Part shown: in pieces, positions 7,415 through 14,276 of the stretch
Layout: each line of letters opens with the position of its first letter
How positions within the stretch are numbered: the stretch's first letter is position 1
NCBI GenBank assembly: GCA_015494735.1
Contig: WGAQ01000145.1
Coordinates: forward strand, 1-14,657
DNA length: 14,657 nucleotides
Reading direction: 5' to 3'
Source: Caldifarciminota bacterium
Lineage (GTDB): Bacteria > Hydrothermota > Hydrothermia > LBFQ01 > DSFT01
Position numbers and translations under genes: made by a program
Notes under the pieces: generated by a model
The model's database searches: none
What the model saw: the letters and a program-made list of their open reading frames with translations, nothing else
Told to the model about the DNA's origin: nothing

Positions 7415-8655
7415 GGCGGGTAGTTATTACTGGCCTGGGGGCCCTCACGCCCCTCGGCAAAAATGTTAACGAGTACTTCGAGAATCTGATACAGGGGAAG
7501 AATGGAATCAGGCCCATCGACCGATTCGACACATCCAATCTGAAGACCAGAATCGCCGGACTCGTACCCGAGGACTTCGACCCCCTGGACAGGCTGGAGA
7601 AGAAAGAAGCGGGCGTGATGCTCTCCAAAATGGACCGATTCCTCATATATTCCCTTTACGCCACCGTGGAAGCCATAGAGGACTCCGGATTTCTCGGGAA
7701 GGCCGACCCCACGAGAGTGGGGGTCATAATCGCCTCCGGCATCGGTGGAATCGAGACCCTGGTCAGGGAAGCCCTCATGTACGATAAGAAGGGAAGGGTA
7801 TCCCCGTATCTCGTTCCCATGATGATTCCCGACATGGCATCCGGACTGGTGAGCATAAAGTACGGTTTCAAGGGGCCCAACTTCACCACCATTTCTGCAT
7901 GCTCTTCCGCAGCCAACGCCATTGGGGAGGCCTTCAGGTTGATTCAGCATGGAGATGCGGACATAATCGTGGCAGGGGGAGCAGAGGCTCCCGTGATACC
8001 CGTTGCCATAGCAGGATTCAACGCAGCCCGCGCCCTCTCCACCCGAAACGACGAGCCCGATAAAGCCTCCCGTCCCTTCGACAGGGACAGGGATGGATTC
8101 GTGATGGCCGAAGGGGCCGGAATACTGATTCTGGAGGAACTGGAGCATGCTCTGAAGAGAGGAGCCCGGATATACGCGGAGATAGTGGGATACGGATTGA
8201 GCGAGGATGCATACCACATAACGGCTCCCCTCGAGGATGGCTCCGGAGCCGCTCTGGCCATGGAAAGGGCCCTCAAGGACGGAGGCATACAGCCCGAAGA
8301 GGTGAATTACATCAACGCCCACGGAACATCCACCCAGCTCAACGATGTGATGGAAACCAGGGCCATAAAGAAGGTCTTCGGTGATTATGCCTACAAAATC
8401 CCCATATCCTCCACCAAATCCATGATAGGGCATCTGCTGGGAGCGGCTGGTGGTGCGGAGAGCGTTGCCACGGTGAAGACCATAGAGACAGGCATAATAC
8501 ACCCCACCCGCAATCTGGAGAATCCCGACCCCGAATGCGACCTGGACTACGTTCCCGGAAAGGCGCGCAGGAAGGACGTGAGGGTGGCCCTGTCCAACTC
8601 GTTCGGATTCGGAGGACACAACGTTACGCTGGCTTATAAGAAATTCGAAGGCTGA
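7411..8655 (+). CDS. fabF: Beta-ketoacyl-ACP synthase II
   Basis: Condenses malonyl-ACP with acyl-ACP to elongate fatty acids. The 414-aa protein starts MRRVVITGLGALTPLG and carries the Cys-His-His triad: Cys164 in ISACSSAANA, His304 in NAHGTSTQLND and His341 in KSMIGHLLGAAG. The C-terminus has NSFGFGGHN, the family's last signature. Length matches FabF rather than FabH. It overlaps acpP by 4 nt and its TGA abuts the rnc ATG, so acpP, fabF and rnc form a single transcript. Confidence 0.97.
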   Translation: MRRVVITGLGALTPLGKNVNEYFENLIQGKNGIRPIDRFDTSNLKTRIAGLVPEDFDPLDRLEKKEAGVMLSKMDRFLIYSLYATVEAIEDSGFLGKADPTRVGVIIASGIGGIETLVREALMYDKKGRVSPYLVPMMIPDMASGLVSIKYGFKGPNFTTISACSSAANAIGEAFRLIQHGDADIIVAGGAEAPVIPVAIAGFNAARALSTRNDEPDKASRPFDRDRDGFVMAEGAGILILEELEHALKRGARIYAEIVGYGLSEDAYHITAPLEDGSGAALAMERALKDGGIQPEEVNYINAHGTSTQLNDVMETRAIKKVFGDYAYKIPISSTKSMIGHLLGAAGGAESVATVKTIETGIIHPTRNLENPDPECDLDYVPGKARRKDVRVALSNSFGFGGHNVTLAYKKFEG

Positions 8656-9267
8656 ATGCTCCCTCTGGAAGAGCCGATAAGGGAAAAGGTCTTCAGGCAT
8701 CCCTCGGCCGGAGGGAAGGAATTCTATCCCATGGCGTTTTTGGGGGATGCCATTCTCGAAGTCTTCCTGAGGAAGAGACTCCTTAAACTGTATCCACAGG
8801 ACCTGAAGAAATCCACGAGGGAGAGGGCAGTTCTGGCCAGCACCAGGACACTGGCCTATATAGCCCGCAGCCTCCACCTCGACAGGCATCTCATTCACAG
8901 AACGGAAGAACTCTCCGATTATCTGATGGCGAGCCTCCTGGAGGCATACATAGCAGGCGTATTCATGCAGTACGGACAGGAGAAGGTGGAGGAATTCCTG
9001 GAGGACATCCTCTGGAGCAGGAGGGACTTCTTCCTGGAGAAGTTCGACGATTTCGTGGGTAAACTGAAATCGGAGGTGGAGGACTACCACTTTCAGGTGG
9101 TGAGAGAGGGGAAGAAGTACAGGGTCTCCCTTCTCGTGGACGGAAAAGTGGTATATACCGTGCGGGACAGGAGCAAGCGGGAGGCCATATACCGGCTGGC
9201 GAAACTGTATTTCACGGGGGAGGACGTTATCCGGTATGAAGAAAGCGATAGTGATAACGGGAACTGA
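8656..9267 (+). CDS. rnc: Divergent ribonuclease III
   Basis: A 203-aa double-strand-specific RNase identified by the nuclease signature FYPMAFLGDAILEVFLR (23-39), a helical core, LLEAYIAGVFMQYG (94-107), and a C-terminal dsRNA-binding-like domain (SLLVDGKVVYT ... SKREAIYRLAK). Position after acpP-fabF is the usual place of rnc. Compared with Escherichia coli RNase III, Asp45 (here Asp31) and Glu117 (Glu96) remain, but the equivalents of Glu38, Glu41 and Asp114 appear to be Tyr, Ala and Ser93. The two retained acids are those kept in Mini-RNase III, and the FLGDAxxE pattern also resembles that group, so activity may persist. The protein is shorter than the usual 220-250. The ATG directly follows the fabF stop. 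Confidence 0.85.
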   Translation: MLPLEEPIREKVFRHPSAGGKEFYPMAFLGDAILEVFLRKRLLKLYPQDLKKSTRERAVLASTRTLAYIARSLHLDRHLIHRTEELSDYLMASLLEAYIAGVFMQYGQEKVEEFLEDILWSRRDFFLEKFDDFVGKLKSEVEDYHFQVVREGKKYRVSLLVDGKVVYTVRDRSKREAIYRLAKLYFTGEDVIRYEESDSDNGN

Positions 9268-9895
9268 GGATTCGAAAAAACTCCGCAACTATATACGATT
9301 CTTCGACGGATTGCCCGTGGAATTCGTTCACCACAGCAGAATTCCTTCCTTCGAAGGGTTCGATGCCCTCTTTCTCATCGGCGGGGACGACATAGAGCCC
9401 TCCCTGTACGGGGAGGAGAATCTGTTTCCCGATATAACTCAACTGGAATCCGAAAGGGACAGGGTGGAATTGTCCGCGATAGAGCACTTCGAAAGGCAGG
9501 GACTTCCGGTATTCGGTATATGCAGGGGAATCCAGATTATCAACGTCTATTTCGGAGGGACCCTCTGGCAGGATATTCCGGAGCAACTGGGGACCACCCG
9601 GCATAAGTACTCATCCGGCGAGAAAAGGGATGTGTTCCACGAGGTGATTATCCGGGCGGAAAACCCCGTATTTCCCGTGGGTCAGAGACTGAAGGTCAAC
9701 AGTTTCCATCACCAGTCGGTGAAAGGGCCGGGGCGAAATCTCACTGTATTTGCGTACGCCGACGACGGAATAGTGGAAGGTCTCATCCACAGGGAGAAGC
9801 CCATACTGGCAATCCAGTGGCATCCGGAGAGGCTCCCCGGGGGCTGGCCCGCCCGCGAAGGGATAAGGAAGTTCATAGAAAGAATCCTCTCCTGA
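9236..9895 (+). CDS. Class I glutamine amidotransferase-like hydrolase (peptidase C26, PuuD-like)
   Basis: A 219-aa hydrolase of the gamma-glutamyl-gamma-aminobutyrate hydrolase family. The nucleophile elbow is PVFGICRGIQIINV (Cys96) and the partner motif is IQWHPE (His196, Glu198), completing the Cys-His-Glu triad. An LIGGDDIEPSLYGEE block near 47-61 is typical of the family. It could cleave gamma-glutamyl amides in polyamine breakdown or act on another gamma-glutamyl compound; no polyamine genes are nearby, so the substrate is open. The ATG lies inside rnc with a 32-nt overlap, and a GGGGGAGG about 11 nt upstream may help initiation. Last gene of the wecB-acpP-fabF-rnc strand run. Confidence 0.9.
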   Translation: MKKAIVITGTEDSKKLRNYIRFFDGLPVEFVHHSRIPSFEGFDALFLIGGDDIEPSLYGEENLFPDITQLESERDRVELSAIEHFERQGLPVFGICRGIQIINVYFGGTLWQDIPEQLGTTRHKYSSGEKRDVFHEVIIRAENPVFPVGQRLKVNSFHHQSVKGPGRNLTVFAYADDGIVEGLIHREKPILAIQWHPERLPGGWPAREGIRKFIERILS

Positions 9896-10057
9896 CCGGT
9901 ACCTCCCTCCAGAAAGACAACCGGATGAGTGCCTCCCGGAATACCGCATGAGGAGGAGAAGATATCCCCCGCCGAAAATCCGATACAGAGCATCACTATG
10001 ACAAACACGCTCAGCGCAGGAATCAGCCCATAGGGGCATAATCATGGATGGAAGGCC

Positions 10058-10705
10058 TCACCTGAACTTCATCCCCAGATTCATATACCACATGAGCCTC
10101 TCGCCCGGGCTGGTGCTCATGAATATGGTACCCGCATCGATGAAAAGTCCGGATTCATGGGAAACCGAGACACCTATCCCCGAGGGAAGCCCGAAGCTCA
10201 TCGTAATGGTGGAAGTGATAGCCCCCGAATGGACGGAGAGACCGGAAATCCAGGTTGCTCTTGGAATCATCACCATGGTGGACGGATTGAACAATTCGTA
10301 ACTGTAAACGAGGGATTCCACATAGGGGCCCATCTCCACACCGAGACCATTTTCGATTCCGAAGAATACCTCCAGATTCTCGTAGGGGAATACGTACTCC
10401 GCCCCCATGTATCCAAAACCGCCCCAATACAGATAACCTCTGTCCTTCTCATAAGTGCCACCGTACACATATCCCCCGAATCTCATCCTGTATCGGTGCC
10501 TCTCCATACCCCTGTGGAAGCTCACACCCATACCCCGGGTGGATTCTCCATCATTATATCCATCCCCTCCGTACACGATTACCTGACTGCCATACCCCTC
10601 ATCCCGCCCGGCGGGAATAGGAACCACGGAGCCCATGGGCAGATAGATGTTGAAGGAGCAGGATGCGAGAAACACGAAAGGGCCAAGCCACAGAAGCCTC
10701 TTCAT
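10058..10705 (-). CDS. Lipoprotein with beta-barrel-like C-terminal region
   Basis: A 215-aa exported protein I cannot assign to a named family. MKRLLWLGPFVFLASC is a short signal peptide ending in a lipobox (LASC, Cys16), so it should be cleaved by signal peptidase II and lipid-anchored. The remainder is rich in Gly, Tyr and short alternating strands (for example RMRFGGYVYGGTYEK and EVFFGIENGLGVEMG) and ends in aromatic/basic MWYMNLGMKFR, like small outer-membrane beta-barrel or porin-like proteins, which suggests a two-membraned cell. The frame stays open upstream to 11350, but that extension lies antisense to the next gene; the signal peptide and the hexamer 6 nt upstream fix the start at 10705. 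It is divergent from the 10751 gene with only 45 nt between. Confidence 0.8.
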   Translation of the reverse strand: MKRLLWLGPFVFLASCSFNIYLPMGSVVPIPAGRDEGYGSQVIVYGGDGYNDGESTRGMGVSFHRGMERHRYRMRFGGYVYGGTYEKDRGYLYWGGFGYMGAEYVFPYENLEVFFGIENGLGVEMGPYVESLVYSYELFNPSTMVMIPRATWISGLSVHSGAITSTITMSFGLPSGIGVSVSHESGLFIDAGTIFMSTSPGERLMWYMNLGMKFR

Positions 10706-10717
10706 CGGAAAAGTATA
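10706..10717 (-). promoter_or_regulatory. Putative leaderless promoter of the lipoprotein gene (TATACT)
   Basis: Minus-strand TATACT (10717-10712) is followed by TTTCCG (6 nt) and the ATG. It is back to back with the TAAACT of the divergent gene, both squeezed into 45 nt, so upstream promoter contacts of the two genes must overlap. Confidence 0.5.
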
Positions 10718-10738
10718 AAGGGGAAATCGGTTAAACAT

Positions 10739-10750
10739 TAAACTTTGCCG
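10739..10750 (+). promoter_or_regulatory. Putative leaderless promoter of the 10751 gene (TAAACT)
   Basis: TAAACT (10739-10744) is followed by TTGCCG (6 nt) and ATG 10751. The spacing identical to thrS, dxr and the lipoprotein gene favours ATG 10751 over the TTG six bases upstream. Confidence 0.5.
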
Positions 10751-11542
10751 ATGCTGGACACGCGGGCTGTGGAAGTGTTCCTCCAGTCCCCTGAAAAGTA
10801 CTTCGCCCAGTATAGATTCCTCCTCAAGCGATACACGGATATATGGGGAGAAATGGACCTCTATCAGATAAGGAAAAAGTGGAGGGAAAGGGACTTCCGC
10901 ATGCGCATAGAATCGGCACTGCTCATGCTCAGGGAAAACTTCACATCTCTGAGCGAGAGGTTCTACCAGAGACTCAACCTGAAGGCGTATGCTTTCCAGT
11001 TCATCCCCATCGTGGGATTCGGCAGGAGCCGAGGATGGGCCGATGTGAGCACGGGGGATGTGGTGGTTTACTTTCCCCTGGAGATTGTGGAGAACACCCG
11101 CCAGCTGATACTGGGCTTCTTCTTCCTCTTTCCACAGGGATACATGATGAAGAGGAATCACGCATTTGCCCCCCACAACTGGAGCGATTTCTTCTGTATG
11201 GACAGGGCCATACCCCTGTATGGAATGGCGGTGAGTCTGTGTCTGAGGACTGCCTACAACGACGAGACCCTCTGCATCTGGCAGCACAACCGCACGGTCC
11301 ACAGAATCTGGATGATGTCCATGGAGAATAACCTCCCCTCCTATCTGCATCGCTTCGTATCGGATGCGGATGTGTGTGCCCCTGTACTGTTCCGGGAATG
11401 GTTCGGGAATAAGAAGGGTCTATTCCTCTCCCACAGGTTCATGGAATTCCTCCTCCAGCAGTTCCCCCTCAACTCCCTCATGGACAGGGACAGGCAATTC
11501 TTTAAACTCCAGCTGGAACTTTACGATGCATCTGTCCAATAA
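10751..11542 (+). CDS. Conserved-looking protein of unknown function, 263 aa
   Basis: I do not recognise a family. It starts MLDTRAVEVFLQSPEKYF, has a charged helical N-terminal third (about 1-75), then a mixed region with GFGRSRGWADVSTGDVVVYFP, HNWSDFFCMDRAIPLYGMA and IWQHNRTVHRIWMM, unusually rich in Trp, His, Phe and Tyr. No signal peptide or obvious membrane segment, no HExxH zinc motif, no Walker motif. Codon use matches the neighbours and its frame clearly codes: the stop overlaps the methyltransferase start by 17 nt, so the two are probably cotranscribed. The conserved-looking aromatic/His segments suggest a folded enzyme or binding protein. A role linked to RNA modification or translation is only guilt by association. 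Confidence 0.8.
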   Translation: MLDTRAVEVFLQSPEKYFAQYRFLLKRYTDIWGEMDLYQIRKKWRERDFRMRIESALLMLRENFTSLSERFYQRLNLKAYAFQFIPIVGFGRSRGWADVSTGDVVVYFPLEIVENTRQLILGFFFLFPQGYMMKRNHAFAPHNWSDFFCMDRAIPLYGMAVSLCLRTAYNDETLCIWQHNRTVHRIWMMSMENNLPSYLHRFVSDADVCAPVLFREWFGNKKGLFLSHRFMEFLLQQFPLNSLMDRDRQFFKLQLELYDASVQ

Positions 11543-12422
11543 GCAACTGAAGGAATTTCTGGAGGATTTCTTCGGGGAGGAATATCGGGACTTCATCGAA
11601 TGGTCCTTTTCCCTGAGTCCTCTGCGCCCATCCATAAGGGTCAACACCCTCAAGGTTACTGTGGAGGAGGTGAAGGAACGTCTGGAAAATCAGGGCTTCA
11701 TCCTTTCACCGGTGGAAGGCATTCCCTTCGCATTCCGGGTCGAATTCTACCCCTTCGAGATAGGGAGGACACTGGAGCACTATCTGGGATACATTTACGT
11801 GCAGGAGGTCTCTTCCATGCTCCCGCCGATTATACTGGCTCCCGAACCCGGAGAGAGGGTCCTGGATATATCCGCGGCACCGGGAAGCAAGACCACTCTG
11901 CTTTCCCAGTTGATGGAGAACAGGGGCATCGTGGTGGCCAACGATGTGGATGTGGCAAGGACATCCGCCCTGGCATCCAACATAGACAGGCTCGGTTGCA
12001 TCAACGTAATCGTGACCCAGTACGACGGTGCCATATTCGGGAAGAAGTATCCGGAGTATTTCGACAGGGTGCTGATAGACGCCCCCTGCTCAGCCATCGG
12101 GACCATATACAAGAACAGGGAGGTGGCCAGGTGGTGGAGCTGGAAGAATGTTCAGAAGCTGGTTCGAACGCAGAGGAGACTCATAGAATCCGGATTCAAA
12201 GCCCTGAAACCCGGAGGGCGCATGGTCTATTCCACCTGCACCATCACTCCCCACGAAAACGAATTCGTGGTGGAATACCTTCTGGAGAACTTCCCTAATG
12301 CTCGAGTCATTCCATTCGATTTGCAGTTCAAAAATAAACTGGACTCGAAGGGCCACGGCCGGATTATATGGTACGGAGACATGGAACCCTTCTACATTGC
12401 CCTGATAGAGAAATCCGCTTAA
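11526..12422 (+). CDS. RsmB/NOP-family RNA (cytosine-5) methyltransferase
   Basis: Transfers methyl from S-adenosylmethionine to C5 of cytosine in rRNA or tRNA. The 298-aa protein has the PUA-like/RRM-like N-terminal entry of the family (SLSPLRPSIRVNTLK, 29-43), the SAM loop LDISAAPGSKTTLLSQL (113-129), acidic NDVD (139-142), motif IV IDAPCSAIGT with Cys188, and motif VI YSTCTITPHENE with catalytic Cys238. It lacks the N-terminal NusB domain of RsmB, so it is closer in layout to RsmF/NSUN-type enzymes; the target base is unknown. The frame is open from 11364, but ATG 11526 gives the family N-terminus and a normal 17-nt overlap with the upstream gene. Confidence 0.93.
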   Translation: MHLSNKQLKEFLEDFFGEEYRDFIEWSFSLSPLRPSIRVNTLKVTVEEVKERLENQGFILSPVEGIPFAFRVEFYPFEIGRTLEHYLGYIYVQEVSSMLPPIILAPEPGERVLDISAAPGSKTTLLSQLMENRGIVVANDVDVARTSALASNIDRLGCINVIVTQYDGAIFGKKYPEYFDRVLIDAPCSAIGTIYKNREVARWWSWKNVQKLVRTQRRLIESGFKALKPGGRMVYSTCTITPHENEFVVEYLLENFPNARVIPFDLQFKNKLDSKGHGRIIWYGDMEPFYIALIEKSA

Positions 12423-12741
12423 TGAAGATAAACTCGTGAGCATATCCTGAGGTATGGAGATAGTGCCTGCTTTCGAAACGACCAATGGACCAGATGATAA
12501 GGTCCATATACCCTCCCATCACATACTCAGGATGGGCATAATGGATAGGCCTATAGATTGTTAAGGATGCAGCCGAAAAAAGGAAAAGTCCTGTAAACCC
12601 GGAATATTACTGCTCAGGCCTGTGTCTGCTATAACCCCCGGGACGGTAAGCCATATAAAGGCCGTCATCCGTCACGTAAAATAACTGCTCAGGGGATGCC
12701 ATCTCGAGGGTCTTTGTAAAAAAATTCTGCTCAAATTCAAT
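12423..12741. other. Gene-poor convergent region between methyltransferase gene and gatC
   Basis: Two convergent genes end here, so terminators are expected, but no strong hairpin with a T-tract was found; a T-run on the minus strand (about 12717-12724, TTTTTTT) lies after gatC with only a weak stem before it. A 10-base direct repeat ACTGCTCAGG occurs at 12609-12618 and 12684-12693, with a partial copy (CTGCTCA) near 12727. A 31-codon minus-strand frame lies between the copies and is listed separately. CCCGGG near 12636 is a short palindrome of no clear meaning. Confidence 0.5.
12607..12702 (-). CDS. Possible 31-aa small protein
   Basis: ATG 12702 to TAA 12607 encodes MASPEQLFYVTDDGLYMAYR followed by 11 more residues ending RPEQ. 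The product is rich in Tyr/Asp/Gly and begins and ends with a PEQ motif, which reflects the two ACTGCTCAGG direct repeats. No Shine-Dalgarno and no close -10-like hexamer were found. It could be a small gene, a fragment of an older one, or chance. Confidence 0.2.
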   Translation of the reverse strand: MASPEQLFYVTDDGLYMAYRPGGYSRHRPEQ

Positions 12742-13029
12742 TTACTCTGAATCGGACAGAGGGGATGGGGACCTGAAGTACTCCATGTAGGCATCCGGTG
12801 CCAGATTCAGGGCATCTATTCTGTCCATGGAGCGACCCACCATGTCTTCCGCGAGGGGTGCCTGTCTCTCAAGGGGGTCCACGAGGGGCATCACCCCTTC
12901 CACATCCACCTCTTTCAATTTTTCGAAGGATGCAATCATCCTTTCGATATGGGCGAGCATCTCCTTTTCCTCTTCCTCGGTCAAACGTATTCTGGCCAGC
13001 TCCTGAAGGAGTTTAATGTCTATCTTCAT
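12742..13029 (-). CDS. gatC: Aspartyl/glutamyl-tRNA amidotransferase subunit C
   Basis: GatC stabilises the GatCAB complex that converts Glu-tRNA-Gln or Asp-tRNA-Asn to the amide form. The 95-aa protein shows the family pattern: LLQELARIRLTEEEEKEM, a helical LAHIERMIASFEKLKEVDVEG, then MPLVDPLERQAPLAEDM and a tail near DALNLAPDAYMEYFRSP matching the consensus in which the C-terminus reaches the GatA/GatB interface. gatA and gatB are not in the window. It follows dxr by 12 nt, with a -10-like hexamer built on the dxr stop codon. Confidence 0.93.
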   Translation of the reverse strand: MKIDIKLLQELARIRLTEEEEKEMLAHIERMIASFEKLKEVDVEGVMPLVDPLERQAPLAEDMVGRSMDRIDALNLAPDAYMEYFRSPSPLSDSE

Positions 13030-13044
13030 CCCGGAAAAAGTTTA
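13030..13044 (-). promoter_or_regulatory. Putative gatC promoter overlapping the dxr stop codon
   Basis: Minus-strand TAAACT (13044-13039) begins with the TAA stop of dxr and lies 9 nt before the gatC ATG. A transcript from it would have at most a few leader bases. gatC may also be reached by readthrough from dxr. Confidence 0.4.
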
Positions 13045-14178
13045 AAGGGTCGCAATACGGCGGGCCAGTTCCCTCGCCCTCCTGTCCACTTCCAGTAAAT
13101 CCCTGAGGGTTTCATCCCGCGGAGACTCTTCATCCATCTTTCGAATCACTTCCTCCACGATTCTCACTATGTCCAGAAATCCGATTTTCCCCTCCAGAAA
13201 CATATAAACAGATTCTTCGTTGGCGGCATTCATGGCCGCCGGATACCATCCCATCTTCTCCAGAACTTCATACGCAAGGCGCAGTGCGGGGAATCTTTCG
13301 AAGTCCGGCTTTTCGAATTCCAGAGCGGTCAAATCGTAAGGATGGGTTTCCTTTCCGACATCTTCGAGCCTTTCTGGATATGAAAGGCCGTAGGCAATGG
13401 GTATCCTCATATCGGGAAAACCGATGTGGGCGAGAAGAACTCCGTCCTTCAACTGGACAAAGGAATGAACGATGCTCTTTGGATGGATTACCACATCTAT
13501 GGACTTCGTCCCGAAGAGCCAGTAGGCCTCGATGATTTCGAGGGCCTTATTCATCATGGTGGCGGAATCTATGGTTATCTTCTTTCCCATGTTCCATGTG
13601 GGATGTTTCAATGCATCTTCCGGGCGGGCACGGGCCATCTCCTGGAGGGTCCAGGTCCTGAAAGGTCCTCCGGATGCCGTGAGGATGATTCTTTTAACTT
13701 CATCCCTCCTCCCCTCCACCAGCTGAAATATGGCCGAGTGCTCCGAATCGACGGGGATGAGCATGGATTTGCTGTTCGAAAGTTCCTCCATCACCACTTT
13801 ACCGAACGAAACGAGTGTCTCCTTGTTGGCAAGGGCCACATCTATGCCCCTACGGATGGCGGCGATGGTCGGGAAAATTCCAACAGTTCCGGTCGTGGCA
13901 ACGAGAATCCTGTCAACCCCGGAATTCGACACCAGTTCAACCAGACCCTCGACCCCTCTGAAAATCTCGAAATCACCGCTGGAGGGAATCTCCAGAGACG
14001 GGTCGGAAAAACCCAGTCTCTTAACGCCGAATTTTCGGGCAAGAGAAAAGAGTTTCTCGTAATTGCGGTGTGCCGTCAGAAATACGACTTCGAACTTATC
14101 CCTGTGCCTTTCTACAACATCGAGAGCCTGCGTTCCAATGCTACCGGTCGCCCCTAAAATCCCTATGCGACGCTTCAC
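13042..14178 (-). CDS. dxr: 1-deoxy-D-xylulose 5-phosphate reductoisomerase
   Basis: Second enzyme of the MEP isoprenoid pathway: NADPH-dependent rearrangement and reduction of DXP to MEP. The 378-aa protein has the NADPH loop GATGSIG (9-15), VATTGTVG, ALANKETLV, metal-binding PVDSEHSAI (Asp144, Glu146), TASGGPFR, and HPTWNMGKKITIDSATMMNKALE with the third metal ligand Glu214. The start is GTG 14178, chosen because it gives MKRRIGILG directly before the nucleotide loop and because a -10-like hexamer lies 6 nt upstream; no other start fits. Length is typical. A CRISPR array ends 34 nt upstream, pointing toward this gene. Confidence 0.97.
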   Translation of the reverse strand: MKRRIGILGATGSIGTQALDVVERHRDKFEVVFLTAHRNYEKLFSLARKFGVKRLGFSDPSLEIPSSGDFEIFRGVEGLVELVSNSGVDRILVATTGTVGIFPTIAAIRRGIDVALANKETLVSFGKVVMEELSNSKSMLIPVDSEHSAIFQLVEGRRDEVKRIILTASGGPFRTWTLQEMARARPEDALKHPTWNMGKKITIDSATMMNKALEIIEAYWLFGTKSIDVVIHPKSIVHSFVQLKDGVLLAHIGFPDMRIPIAYGLSYPERLEDVGKETHPYDLTALEFEKPDFERFPALRLAYEVLEKMGWYPAAMNAANEESVYMFLEGKIGFLDIVRIVEEVIRKMDEESPRDETLRDLLEVDRRARELARRIATL

Positions 14179-14190
14179 AGGAAAAGTTTA
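14179..14190 (-). promoter_or_regulatory. Putative leaderless promoter of dxr (TAAACT)
   Basis: Minus-strand TAAACT (14190-14185), within TTTAAACTTTTCC, is followed by TTTCCT (6 nt) and the GTG start. It sits 22 nt from the degenerate last CRISPR repeat. Confidence 0.5.
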
Positions 14191-14212
14191 AATGCCCACC
14201 CCCTTCAACCAC

Positions 14213-14242
14213 CCCTAACATCCCATTGGGTATTTCTCCGAC
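14213..14242 (-). repeat. Degenerate terminal CRISPR repeat
   Basis: Keeps the central CCCATTGGGTAT (plus strand, 14223-14234) and the final CGAC but differs at several other positions and loses the GTTTCC end. Degeneration at the dxr-side copy supports this being the leader-distal end. The gap to the first intact repeat is 41 nt, longer than the true spacers. Confidence 0.7.
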
Positions 14243-14260
14243 GAAAGAGAGAACAAAAAA

Positions 14261-14276
14261 GGAGGTAGAAGCCATG
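14261..14276 (+). other. Shine-Dalgarno plus ATG inside the terminal CRISPR gap
   Basis: GGAGGT at 14261-14266 lies 7 nt before ATG 14274; the 12-mer AAAAGGAGGTAG here also precedes acpP. The frame from this ATG stays open through the repeats to TAA 14654, but it encodes repeat-derived HSHWVSRR units and is not a convincing gene. Best explained as a spacer captured from a gene start, or a remnant of a gene once upstream of the array. Confidence 0.4.

Noticed and set aside
7363..9288. 641-codon minus-strand frame opposite fabF and rnc
   Set aside because: It lies antisense to clearly identified acpP-fabF-rnc genes and arises from their codon bias; no domain is recognisable.
9709..10008. Minus-strand frame starting MFVIVMLCIGFSAGD, signal-peptide-like
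   Set aside because: Most of it is antisense to the amidotransferase gene, with no ribosome-binding site or close -10-like hexamer; only the hydrophobic start lies in the 162-nt gap, and it could be chance.
10706..11350. N-terminal extension of the lipoprotein frame to 430 aa
   Set aside because: The extension is antisense to the 263-aa gene, and an internal signal peptide with lipobox at 10705 marks the true start.
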